NCBI RefSeq assembly: GCF_042648505.1
Contig: NZ_JBHRXK010000003.1
Coordinates: 186,001 to 250,000, forward strand
Direction of reading: 5' to 3'
Source: Lysobacter_L cavernae
GTDB taxonomy: Bacteria; Pseudomonadota; Gammaproteobacteria; Xanthomonadales; Xanthomonadaceae
Length of the DNA stretch: 64,000 nucleotides
Under the pieces are notes generated by a model, which saw nothing but the letters and a program-made list of their open reading frames with translations, was not told the DNA's origin and did not search any database. This document shows positions 8,534 through 18,200 of the stretch, in pieces; positions within the stretch are counted from its first letter, which is position 1, and each line of letters opens with the position of its first letter. A program made the translations under genes and the position numbers.

Positions 8534-9630
8534 GCGCGCTGGCCGCGGCGGTCGAACCTGCGCGCAGCGCCGCGGCGGCGGTGGTGCCGGCGCGGATCGC
8601 GCTGCTTGGCACCGGCACCGTCGGCAGCGCAGTGCTGACGCGGTTGTCTGCCTGGAGTGGTTTGCCGCTCGGCAAGCGCCTGTCGCTGGTGCATGTGGCC
8701 AATTCGCGCCAGGCCGCGAGCGACCGCTCCGGGCTGGCGCCTGACGAGGCCGGCCAGCGCCTGATGCTGGCGCCGCAGTCCAGTTCGCTCGATGCGATCG
8801 AGGCCGCGTTGCGCGGTGTCGGCCCGCGCATCGTCATCGACGCCACCGCCAGCGAGGCCGTGGCCGAGCGCCACGCGCACTGGCTCGCGCAGGGCATCCA
8901 CGTCGTTACCGCCTGCAAGATCGGGCAGGGCACGTCGTTGTCGCGCTGGCGCTCGATTCGCGTTGCCGCCGCGGCCGGCGATACCGGTTACGGCGACAGC
9001 GCCACGGTCGGTGCCGGTCTGCCGTTGCTGCGGTCCTTGCGCGAGCTGCAGGCCGGCGGCGACCGCATCCACGCCATTGCCGGCGTGCTGTCGGGCTCGC
9101 TGGCCTGGCTGTTCAATCATTACGACGGCATGCGGCCGTTCTCGGCGCTGGTGCGGCAGGCGCGCGATGCCGGCTACACCGAGCCGGACCCGCGCGACGA
9201 CCTGTCCGGCGAGGACGTGCGGCGCAAGCTGCTGATCCTGGCGCGCGCGGCTGGCGTCGAACTCGAGGCGGCCGATGTCGACGTGACCTCGCTGGTGCCG
9301 GCGGAGCTGGCGATCCTGTCCCGCGACGGCGTCGATGCCGCGCTGCCCGCGCTCGACGCGCCGCTGCGCGAGCGCTACGCCGCTGCCTACAAGCGTGGCG
9401 AGCGGTTGCGTTTCATCGCGCGCCTGCAGGACGGCCGCGCGCGCGTCGGCCTGGAGTCGCTGCCGGCCGATCACCCACTCGCCGGCGGTGCCGGCACCGA
9501 CAACCGCGTCGCGATCTGGTCCGACCGCTACCGTGAGCAGCCGCTGCTGATCCAGGGTCCGGGTGCCGGCGCCGAGGTCACCGCCGCCGGTCTGCTCGAC
9601 GATGTGCTGCGCATCGCCGGCCGCCGTTAA
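8530..9630 (+). CDS. hom: Homoserine dehydrogenase, monofunctional, methionine-branch
   Basis: Reduces aspartate semialdehyde to homoserine, the substrate of MetX. The 366-aa protein has the N-terminal Rossmann fold motif (LLGTGTVGSAVL), the catalytic-domain stretch around GDSATVGAGLPLLRSLREL, and the substrate motif EPDPRDDLSGEDVRRKLLILAR with its conserved Asp and Lys residues. There is no aspartokinase domain and no C-terminal ACT domain, so it lacks the usual threonine feedback module. That fits a dedicated methionine-branch enzyme under riboswitch control. One oddity: the family's common TxNK near the cofactor is TACK here. The start overlaps the metB stop by 4 bp, making a tightly coupled three-gene operon. 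Confidence 0.88.
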   Translation: MSALAAAVEPARSAAAAVVPARIALLGTGTVGSAVLTRLSAWSGLPLGKRLSLVHVANSRQAASDRSGLAPDEAGQRLMLAPQSSSLDAIEAALRGVGPRIVIDATASEAVAERHAHWLAQGIHVVTACKIGQGTSLSRWRSIRVAAAAGDTGYGDSATVGAGLPLLRSLRELQAGGDRIHAIAGVLSGSLAWLFNHYDGMRPFSALVRQARDAGYTEPDPRDDLSGEDVRRKLLILARAAGVELEAADVDVTSLVPAELAILSRDGVDAALPALDAPLRERYAAAYKRGERLRFIARLQDGRARVGLESLPADHPLAGGAGTDNRVAIWSDRYREQPLLIQGPGAGAEVTAAGLLDDVLRIAGRR

Positions 9631-9663
9631 CCCTGGTGGTCGAGACGTAGATCGAAAGTCGAA

Positions 9664-9678
9664 GCGCCATGCTGGCGC
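9664..9678 (+). terminator. Small hairpin after hom (weak terminator candidate)
   Basis: GCGCCA-TGC-TGGCGC forms a perfect 6-bp stem 33 bp after the hom stop. It is not followed by a real U-tract, so termination is only a guess. Confidence 0.25.
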
Positions 9679-9754
9679 ATTCATGTTTGTTGATGGCGCA
9701 GTCGCCTCCTCGTGCCGGCAGCGTTGGCCTGTCGATACCACCTGACCCGGCAAG

Positions 9755-9782
9755 TTGTCGGGTCGGGTCGGTCCAGTAAGAT
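9755..9782 (+). promoter_or_regulatory. Candidate promoter of the first response regulator gene
   Basis: TTGTCG (9755-9760), 16 bp, TAAGAT (9777-9782). It lies 32 bp upstream of the GTG start and is the best sigma-70-like pair in this gap. Confidence 0.35.
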
Positions 9783-9814
9783 CGGATTTCCGGGGGTCGT
9801 GACAGGGGGCAAGG

Positions 9815-10537
9815 GTGAGCGTTGCGATGAGTCCGTCGGCTGATGCCGACCACGTGCTGCGCATTGCGCTGCTCGAGGACGATGCCGTCCTGCGCGAGCG
9901 CATCCTGCTGCCAGGGCTGGCCAGTTACGGATTCGCTGCGACCGGCATGGAGACTGCAGCAAGTCTGCACCGTCATCTGGCCGCGGCGCGGTTTGACATC
10001 GTCGTACTCGATGTCGGTTTGCCCGATGCCGATGGTTTCAGCGTGGCGCGCGAGATCCGCGTCGGTTTTCCGGACATCGGTATCGTCATGCTCACCGGGC
10101 GTGGCGACACGATCGACCGCGTGCGTGGCCTGAGCCAGGGTGCCGATGCCTACCTGGCCAAGCCGGTCGAGATCGACCTGCTGGCGGCCACCTTGCACAG
10201 CCTCGCGCGCCGCATGCGCGGCGTGACCGTGGCCCACGCGCCGAAGCATTGGCGCCTTGACAGCAACGGCTGGTGCCTGTTGTCGCCGTCCGGGTGCAGC
10301 GTGGCCCTGACCAAGACCGAGCGGCGCGTGGTCGAGGCTTTGATCGAACGCGCCGGGCAGCTGGTCGGCCGTAATGCCCTGATCGCGGCGTTGACCAGCA
10401 ACGTCTACGAGTTCGATCCGCATCGGCTGGATTCACTGCTCTACCGCCTGCGCCGCAAGGTCGCCGATGCGTGCGGCGAGTCGCTGCCGTTGACGGCTGT
10501 CCACGGCGAAGGTTACGTGCTCAACGACGCGCACTGA
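9815..10537 (+). CDS. OmpR-family response regulator, cassette copy 1
   Basis: A 240-aa two-component regulator. The receiver domain (residues about 16-125) has the acidic pocket EDD, the phospho-acceptor Asp66 in VVLDVGLPDADG, the Thr in MLTGRG and the Lys in YLAKPVE. The C-terminal winged helix (Trans_reg_C) has the expected LTKTERRVVEAL, RLDSLLYRLRRKV and the family-typical ending LTAVHGEGYVL. The GTG at 9815 is chosen because AGGGGG (9804-9809) is well placed; the ATG at 9827 is an alternative. It converges on the kinase gene (24 bp between stops) rather than sharing an operon with it. It is closely related to the regulator at 23340. The adhesin promoters are its likely targets: they carry 11-bp-spaced direct repeats, the usual site type for this family. 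Confidence 0.92.
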   Translation: MSVAMSPSADADHVLRIALLEDDAVLRERILLPGLASYGFAATGMETAASLHRHLAAARFDIVVLDVGLPDADGFSVAREIRVGFPDIGIVMLTGRGDTIDRVRGLSQGADAYLAKPVEIDLLAATLHSLARRMRGVTVAHAPKHWRLDSNGWCLLSPSGCSVALTKTERRVVEALIERAGQLVGRNALIAALTSNVYEFDPHRLDSLLYRLRRKVADACGESLPLTAVHGEGYVLNDAH

Positions 10538-10570
10538 CCGGCGCGCGAAGCGCCGCGGCGCTCAGCCGGT
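10537..10570. terminator. Hairpin between convergent regulator and kinase genes
   Basis: ACCGGC (10537-10542) pairs with GCCGGT (10565-10570), with an inner GCGC-gaa-GCGC stem. It sits exactly between the two convergent stop codons. No U-tract on either strand. Confidence 0.3.
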
Positions 10571-11932
10571 GGTGACAGGCCCGGTCGTCGACGCCTGCGC
10601 CAATGGCAGGTGGATGCGGAACACGCTGCCCAGGCCGGGCGTGCTCTCCACCGCGATATCGCCGCCGACGACTTTCACCAGGTCGTGGACCACCGACAGG
10701 CCCAGGCCGGTGCCGCCCTTGGCGGTCTTGGTGCTGAAGAACGGTTCGAAGATGCGCAGCCGGACGGTTTCGTCCATGCCCTGGCCGTTGTCGGCCAGGG
10801 CGATCTCGACGAGGTCGTTGCCGATAGGTGACAACGACACCTCGAAGATTCCTGTTTCGGGCATGGCGTCGCGCGCATTGGCGGCGATGTTGAGGATCAT
10901 CAGCTCGAACTCGCTGCGGTCCAGGCGCACCGGCAACGGGCGGGCATCGCCCGCCAGCTTGATCTGCACGCCAGGCGGGAACAGCTGGCGCAGCATCGAG
11001 CGCATCTCGACGAAGGCCTGTACCGCGTCGAAGGTTTCGATCTTGAGGGCATCGTTACGGCTGAAGCTCAGCAGCTTGCGCGTGATGGTCATGCCGCGTC
11101 CGGCGGCTTCCTCCACGCCCTGCAATGCCTCGTCGAGCGCAGCGAGCTTTTCGGCGTGACTGTCCATGTCCTGCACGCGGTGGCGATGTGCCGAGAAGCC
11201 GAGGATCACGGCGAGGATGTTGCTGAAATCGTGGGAAATACCACTGGCTAGTCGGCCACTGGCTTCGAGCTTCTGTGCCTGGATCAACTGCGATTGGGTG
11301 CGTTCGCGCTCGGCCATCTCATGCTGCAGTTCGCGGCCACGCGCATTGGACTCATCCAGACTTTCGCGCAATGCGGTGATGGTGCGATCCAGCACCAGCG
11401 TGACCAGCAGGTAGCCGAACAGCACCGAGAACAGGTGGCTGTACGCCACCGCTACGGGTTTCCCGGCCGCCATCAACCGGTATGCGTCGACCGCGAAGCC
11501 GCTCGCGGCCACCGCCAGCAACGCGATGAAGATCACCCACAGCGCACGCCGGCCGAGCACCAGGCCGCCGATGATCAGCATCAGGAACTGGTCGATCTGG
11601 TTCATCGCCAGCGCCTGGAAACCCATCAGCAGGTGGTTCACTCCCTGCATGGTCAACAGCGCGCACAGGTACAACATCACGGCGGCGCGGAAACGGCCGC
11701 GGCGGATCATCGCCACGCAGACCAGGGCCAGTGCCGCCATGCCCATGGCCAGCAGCATCAAGGTGCGGCCGCCGGTCGGGTCGCCGCCGGTGGCAAGGAA
11801 GTAGGTCCAGCTGGCGGGGATCGACAGGCCCAGCAACAGGAACAGCGACTGCAGGATGGGGGCGTTGCGGCGATCGACGGGGTCGGCAATGGGTGCGTTG
11901 CGCAGCCAGCGCAGGAAGGCGGTCCACATCAT
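10562..11932 (-). CDS. Six-TM sensor histidine kinase, cassette copy 1
   Basis: A 456-aa membrane kinase. The N-terminal 185 residues form about six hydrophobic segments (SLFLLLGLSIPASWTYFLA, LMLLAMGMAALALVCVAM and so on) with no obvious extracytoplasmic sensor domain. A short coiled linker leads to the dimerisation domain with the phospho-acceptor His234 in ASGISHDFSNIL. The ATPase domain has the N-box LILNIAANARDAMP, the G1 box DNGQGM, the F-box FEPFFSTK and the G2 box GTGLGLSVV. The start at 11932 (MMWTAFLRWLRNAPIAD) is set by alignment with the paralogous kinase at 25454; the open frame reaches 12172 but that part overlaps the adhesin promoter. It is divergent from the adhesin gene and convergent with the regulator, the same as in copy 2. 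The signal is unknown. Confidence 0.9.
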   Translation of the reverse strand: MMWTAFLRWLRNAPIADPVDRRNAPILQSLFLLLGLSIPASWTYFLATGGDPTGGRTLMLLAMGMAALALVCVAMIRRGRFRAAVMLYLCALLTMQGVNHLLMGFQALAMNQIDQFLMLIIGGLVLGRRALWVIFIALLAVAASGFAVDAYRLMAAGKPVAVAYSHLFSVLFGYLLVTLVLDRTITALRESLDESNARGRELQHEMAERERTQSQLIQAQKLEASGRLASGISHDFSNILAVILGFSAHRHRVQDMDSHAEKLAALDEALQGVEEAAGRGMTITRKLLSFSRNDALKIETFDAVQAFVEMRSMLRQLFPPGVQIKLAGDARPLPVRLDRSEFELMILNIAANARDAMPETGIFEVSLSPIGNDLVEIALADNGQGMDETVRLRIFEPFFSTKTAKGGTGLGLSVVHDLVKVVGGDIAVESTPGLGSVFRIHLPLAQASTTGPVTTG

Positions 11933-12042
11933 TCGATGGCTCGATTGAGCTGCCGTGCCGGCACGTCCTGCACGGTATCGGCACGGAATCGTGACGCAGG
12001 ACGCATTGCGACAGATATGGACGGCAAAGGTCGAATCTTGAC

Positions 12043-12070
12043 GGTGAGTGTTAGGTGAGTATTCGGTGAG
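12043..12070 (+). promoter_or_regulatory. Triple direct repeat, candidate response-regulator operator (adhesin 1)
   Basis: Three GGTGAG copies start at 12043, 12054 and 12065, an exact 11-bp period (about one helical turn). The same triplet with the same period occurs upstream of the second adhesin (25530). The array ends 9 bp before the -35-like element, where OmpR-type activators usually bind. Confidence 0.65.
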
Positions 12071-12079
12071 ATCGCGAGC

Positions 12080-12108
12080 GTGACAACCCCGGCGGTCGCG
12101 CCTTAGGT
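12080..12108 (+). promoter_or_regulatory. Candidate promoter of adhesin gene 1
   Basis: GTGACA (12080-12085), 17 bp, TTAGGT (12103-12108). The paralogous gene has GTGACA-17 bp-TTAGTT at the same place relative to its repeats. Both hexamers are imperfect, as expected for an activator-dependent promoter. The transcript would start near 12115, giving a leader of about 177 nt. Confidence 0.6.
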
Positions 12109-12195
12109 TCCGTTTGTCCTGCCGCAACGAAATATTCCTGCAACACGTCGTCCGGCAGACGGCGCCGCCCAAACGGGGGCGGCTCTCACAAACAC

Positions 12196-12264
12196 CTGCA
12201 TCCGATGCAGCGGCAACGGTCGTTTTCGATCGTTTTGGGCCGACGGGCGTCGTTTGCTCTCGAA
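12196..12264 (+). promoter_or_regulatory. 69-nt conserved 5' leader of adhesin gene 1
   Basis: These 69 nt are identical to 25689-25757 in front of the second adhesin, although the flanks differ. The leader can form CTGCAT-CCG-ATGCAG (12196-12210), AACGGTCG-TTTT-CGATCGTT with one G-U pair (12215-12234) and CGAC-GGGC-GTCG (12241-12252). It ends just before the ribosome binding site GGAGGGG (12280-12286). Its role is unknown; an RNA control element in the 5' UTR is the simplest reading. Confidence 0.6.
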
Positions 12265-12291
12265 AAACCGGAACAGGGCGGAGGGGTAGCG

Positions 12292-15200
12292 ATGAACAAG
12301 ATTTTCAGCCGGGTGTGGAGCCAGGCCAAGCAGGCGATGGTGGTGACCTCGGAACTGGCCTCGACCGGCGGCAAGAAGGAAGGTCGTCGGCGCCTGGCAG
12401 ACGCGACGCTGGGCGCAACGGTGCTGGCGTTCGGCTTTGCGGCGCTGGCCCCTCCCGTGCAGGCGCAGCAGCTGGTGATCGAGCGCGACGGCAATGCCTG
12501 CTTTGTCCGCGCGACGGCTGAAGGTGCGACCCGGCAGATCGATTGCGCCGTGTTCGACCAGGCCAGTGCCGGTACCGACAGCGTCGGCGCGCGCGATGCC
12601 GGCCCCATGGCCGTGGCCGGCAACGGCTACTTCCAGGCCGACGGCGCCGGCGACGGCAGCGACGACGCCTCGGTGTCGGGCGCGGGCGCGATCGCCATCG
12701 GCAGCGGCGCCAAGACGCAAGCCTGGAACAGCGCCGAGCTGGGCGAGTCGTTCGAGGCCGAGGGCGCGATCGCGGTGGGCAAGAACGCCGTCGCCGAGGG
12801 GTATCAATCGATGGCCATGGGCAAGAACGCCCACGGCTGGGCGAATGCCAGCACCGCCATCGGCGGTGACGCCAACGCGTTCGGCATCGGCAGCACGGCC
12901 GTGGGCCAGAACAGCCTCGGCTATGGCCATTCCAGCGTGGCAGTGGGCCAGTCGGCGATGAGCCTCGGTTTCGGCAATACCGCCGTCGGCGCTTCGGCCG
13001 ATGCGACTGCCGACCAGGCAGCCACCGCAATCGGCGCGATCAGCGAGGCCCGCGGCAACGGCTCGACCGCCGTCGGCGGCATGGCGATCGCGGCCGGTGA
13101 CGGCAGCCTGGCCGCAGGCTTCGACGCCCAGGCCGGCGGCTACGAGTCGGTCGCGATCGGCGGCCGTGCGCGCGTCGGCCTGGGTGATTCCGGTGTCGGC
13201 ATCGGCGCCAATGCCGTGGCCCTTGGCCAAGGGGCCGTGGGCATCGGCAAGAACAGCCTGGCCAACGGCGCCAATGCCGTGGCCACCGGCCGCAATGCGG
13301 CGGCCAACAGCGAAGGCGCCATCGCGATCGGTGGCAGCGACTGGACCGACCTCGACGGCGACGGCATGCCCGATGTCGGTGAGGCAACCCTGGCCGAAGG
13401 CGTGAATGCGATCGCTGTCGGCGGCCTGGCCGGTGCCAGCGGCGACAACGCGCAGGCCATCGGCTACAGCGCGCAGGCGCTGGCGGCCAACGCCACGGCC
13501 AATGGTGCGATGAGCATGGCCGGCGGCGAAAACAGCACCGCGACCGGTGCCAACAGCGTCGCCAACGGCATCGACAGCAGCGCCTACGGTGCGCAGAGCG
13601 ATGCGGAAGGCGATTACTCGACGGCGATCGGCAGCAGCAGCCTGGCGCTGGGCGAGGGTTCGCAAGCGGTCGGTGCCGGCGCCAACGCGCTGGGCAGCTT
13701 CAGCACGGCGAGCGGTTACGGCAGCATCGCCGGCGACGTGGGCAGCACCTCGTACGGCTACAACGCTTCCTCCTCCGACGATTACGCGACCGCGCTGGGC
13801 TCCTTCGCCCGGGCCACCGGCGTGCAGTCGGTGGCGGTAGGCCATCAGTCCGTCGCCGGTCTACTCGGCACCGCGACGGGCGGTTACGCCAATGCCGCCG
13901 GCGTCGGCTCGTCGGCCTACGGCTACGGCACCACCACCCAGGGCGACCACACGGTCGCCGTCGGCGGCGCCGCGGATCCGGTCCTGCTGATGACCGGCGG
14001 CGGGTTCCCGAGCGGCTCCCTGGTTGGCACTGCGGCACGCGGCATGGGCGCCAACGCCTTCGGTTCGGCGGCCCTCGCGCAAGGCATCCAGGCTACGGCG
14101 GTCGGCTCCGGCAGCAACTCGGTCGGGCGCATGAGCACGGCGGTGGGTTCGATCAGCAACGCCGTGGCCGATTACGCGACGGCGGTCGGCGTGCGCAGCA
14201 TCGTCGACGGCATGTACGGCGTCGGCCTGGGTTACGCCAGCGACGTGTCGGCGATGCACGGCATCGCGGTGGGGACCGGCGCCAACGTCCAGGGCCTGGG
14301 CGGCATCGCGATGGGCGTGAGCTCAGCGGTGCTTGGCCGTGCCAGCACCGCGATCGGCGCTGGTGCCCGCGCGGAGGGCGAGCACGCCATCGCCAACGGC
14401 ACCAATGCGGTCGCCAAGAGCGACGGCGCCATCGCCATCGGCGGCACCGACGGCACCGCGAAGACCACGGCCGAAGGCACCGACGCGATCGCGCTCGGCA
14501 GCCAGGCCAACGCGGACGGCGACAACGCACAGGCGCTCGGTGCGCAGGCACAGGCGCTGGCGGCCAACGCCACCGCGGTCGGCGCGATGAGCCTGGCCGC
14601 CGGCGAGAACAGCACCGCGACCGGTGCCAACAGCGTCGCCAACGGCATCGACAGCAGCGCCTACGGCTACCAGGCCAATGCCGTCGGTGATTACTCGCAG
14701 GCCATCGGCGGCAGCAGCTTGGCCCTGGGCGAGGGCTCGCAGGCGGTCGGCACCGGCGCCAACGCGATTGGCAACTACAGCAGCGCCAGCGGCTACGGCA
14801 GCGTGGCCCGGGGCAACAACAGCGTCGCCAACGGCGCGCAGGCCCAGGCATTGGGCTTGAACAGCATCGCGACCGGTTACAACAGCACGTCCAGCGGCGC
14901 CAACAGCGTCGCTATGGGAAAGACCAGCACCAGCAGCGGCGCCAACAGCGTCGCAGTCGGCGCCGACAGCACGTCCAAGGGCGCCTTCAGCGCGTCGCTG
15001 GGCATGTTGGCGACCGCCAACGGTGCCTACTCCACCGCGCTGGGCGGCCTGAGCCTCGCCGACGGCTGGCAGAGCAGCGCGCTGGGCAATGGCTCGTGGG
15101 CCAAGGGCATGTATTCCACCGCCGTGGGTTCGGCCAGCACGGCGGACATGATGGCCACCGCGGTGGGCACCTTCAGCCAAGCCAGCTTCGCCTCCACCGC

Positions 15201-18200
15201 GATCGGCCTCCGCTCGGTGGCCGGCTTCATCACCCTCGATGCCGACGGCAACCCGGTCGCGGCCGGCGCCGGCACGGCGCTGGGCAACAGCGCCGTCGCG
15301 CTGGGCCATAACGGCACGGCGCTGGGCATGAACACCCTGGCCGGCCGCGACGCCAACAGCACCACCAATGCCGACAACACCACCGCGGTGGGCACCGAAG
15401 CCTGGGCGACCGAGGACGGCGCCAGCGTGCTGGGCTACAACAGCTACGCGCAGGCGGTGAACTCGACGGTGCTTGGCTCCAACACATGGGTCACCAAGGA
15501 AGCGACCAACTCCGTCGCGCTGGGGTCCGGCACGCTCGCCGATCGCGCCAACACGGTGTCGGTGGGCGCGTCGGCCGACTGGACCGATGCGGCCGGCGTG
15601 GTGCATGCGGCCATCGATCGCCAGATCACCAACGTCGCCGCCGGCACCGAGGCGACGGACGCGGTCAACAAGGCGCAACTCGACGAACTGGCCGACAGCG
15701 TCGGCGATGCCAACGACTACTTCGCGGCCAGTGGGGCGGGCGACGGTAGCGACCTCGCTGTCGCATCGGGCGACCACGCCATCGCCATCGGGGCAGACGC
15801 CACTGCCGCAGGTGCCGAGAGCATCGCCAACGGCCATGGCGCCAGCGCCAGCGGTGCATCGTCCACTGCCGTGGGCGGCGGTTATGTCGACTGGATGGGT
15901 CAGACGGTGTCGACCGAAGCCAGTGGCAACAACAGCGCCGCCTTCGGTGCCGGGGCACGTTCGCTCGGGGCGGATTCGGTCGCCCTCGGCGCCGGCTCGA
16001 CCGCGAATGGCCGGAACTCGCTGGCGACGGGCATGCGCAGCGTCGCCCAGGGCGACTACAGCACCGCGACGGGCAGCTTTGCCACCGCGCTGGGCCGCGG
16101 CTCGCTGGCCAGCGGCTACAACTCGCGGACCGACGGTGCTTCGGCCATGGCGATGGGCGAATCGTCGCGTGCCTTCGGCGACGCCAGCGTCGCGGTCGGT
16201 GGCGTGCTGGTCGGCGACGGTATCCCGCAGGGCACCCGCGCCAGTGGCTTCGCCACCAGCGCATTCGGTGCCGCGGCACAGGCCACCGCGATAGGTGCCA
16301 CCGCAATCGGTGCGCGCGCCTCGGTCCGCGGCGAGTTCAGTACCGCGATCGGTACGCTGAGCAGTGCCTCGGCCGATGACAGCGTCGCGCTGGGTGCAGG
16401 CTCGATCGCCGACCGCGATGGAACGGTGTCGGTCGGCGCGGTCGACGCGGAACGCCAGATCACCAACGTCGCCGCCGGCACCGAGGCGACGGACGCGGTC
16501 AACAAGGCGCAGCTCGACGAAGTCGCCGACTACGTGTCGGTCAATGGCCTCGGCGACGGCAGCGATACCGCAGTGGCCATTGGCGACAACGCGAGTGCGG
16601 TGGGTCCGAACGCAGTGGCGGGTGGCATCGAAAGCAGCGCCTCCGGCTACCAGAGCTATGCCGCAGGCGACTACTCGACCGCGATCGGCAGCAGCAGCCT
16701 GGCACTGGGCGAGGGCTCGCAGGCGGTCGGCACCGGTGCCAACGCGATCGGCAATCGCGCCAATGCCAGCGGCTACGGCGCGGTCGCCAACGGCAACGAT
16801 TCCATCGCGATGGGCAGCAACAGCTTCGCCAAGGGCAACAACTCCACTGCCATCGGCAACGGCGCCAACGTGCAGCACAACAATGGGCTGGCGATCGGCT
16901 ACAACGCCACTGTGCAGGGCGTGGGCAGCGTTGCGGTTGGCAACCTGGCGGTGACCAACGGCCCGCTGTCGGCGAGCTTCGGCATGTTCGCCCTGGCCAA
17001 CGGGCGCGAGGCCACCGCCATCGGTTCGGCCGCGGGCGCCGAGGGCTGGGCCGCGACCGCGGTCGGCTCGAGCGCCTGGGCCGGCGACGCGTTCGCCTCG
17101 GCGTTCGGCACCTACAGCCAGGCCGAGGCGTTCGGCACCGCGCTGGGCATCCGCACCATCGCCGGCATCGGCGGCACGGCGGTCGGCGCCGACGCCAGGA
17201 CCGGTAAAGACGGCACCGCGGTCGGCGGCAACGCCCGCGCGGGCGGGGCCACCAGCCTGGCGCTCGGCAACAACGCGCTGGCCGGCATCGATGCCAACAG
17301 CACCAGCAACGGCGACCACACCACCGCCGTCGGCGGCGAGGCGTGGGCGACCGAAGACGGCGCCAGCGTGCTGGGTTACAACAGCTATGCGCAGGCGGTG
17401 AACTCGACTGTGCTCGGTTCCAACGCGTGGACGACGAAGGAAGCGACCAACAGCGTGTCGCTCGGCGCCGGTTCGCTGGCCGATCGCGCCAACACCGTGT
17501 CGGTGGGTGCGGCGCAGGAATGGACCGACGCCGCCGGCGTGGTGCATGCAGCCAACGACCGCCAGATCGCCAACGTCGCTGCCGGCACCGAAGCCACCGA
17601 CGCGGTCAACAAGGGTCAGCTGGACGAACTGGCCGACAACGTCAGCGATGCCAGCCATTACCTTGCCGTCAACGGCGCCGGCGACGGCAGCGACGATGCC
17701 ATCGCCACCGGCGAGCTCGCGACCGCGGTCGGCAGCAGCAGTCTGGCGCAGGGTGACAGGTCCTCTGCGTTCGGTAGCGGTGCGAAAGCACTGGGAACCG
17801 ATGCCATCGCGATCGGCAACGCGCAGGCAGTCGAGGGCTCGGTTGCCATCGGCAACATGGCGGCGGCCGACGGCATCTATTCCGTCGCCAATGGCTACTA
17901 CGCCCATGTCTATGAGGGCGTGATCGGCGGCGTTGCCGTCGGAGCCGCGACATTCGTAGGCGGCAACCTGGGCACGGCGGTCGGCTTCTCGGCGGTGGCC
18001 AACACTGCGGAGGGTGCTACCGCGATCGGCGCGTTCGCCACGGCCAAGGCGGACAACGCCACGTCCGTGGGCGCGTACTCGACCAATTACCGCGAGAACA
18101 CGTTCTCGGTGGGTTCGGACGACAACCAGCGCCAGATCACCAACGTCGCCGCGGGCACCGAAGCCACCGATGCGGTGAACAAGTACCAACTCGATGACGC

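Noticed and set aside
12205..12291. In-frame extension of adhesin 1 (29 extra residues) upstream of MNKIFS, mirrored at 25698-25784 for adhesin 2
   Set aside because: The MNKIF(S)xVW start is the conserved beginning of the extended signal peptide and has a GGAGGGG just before it. The upstream stretch is the conserved leader, and the residues right before the start diverge freely.
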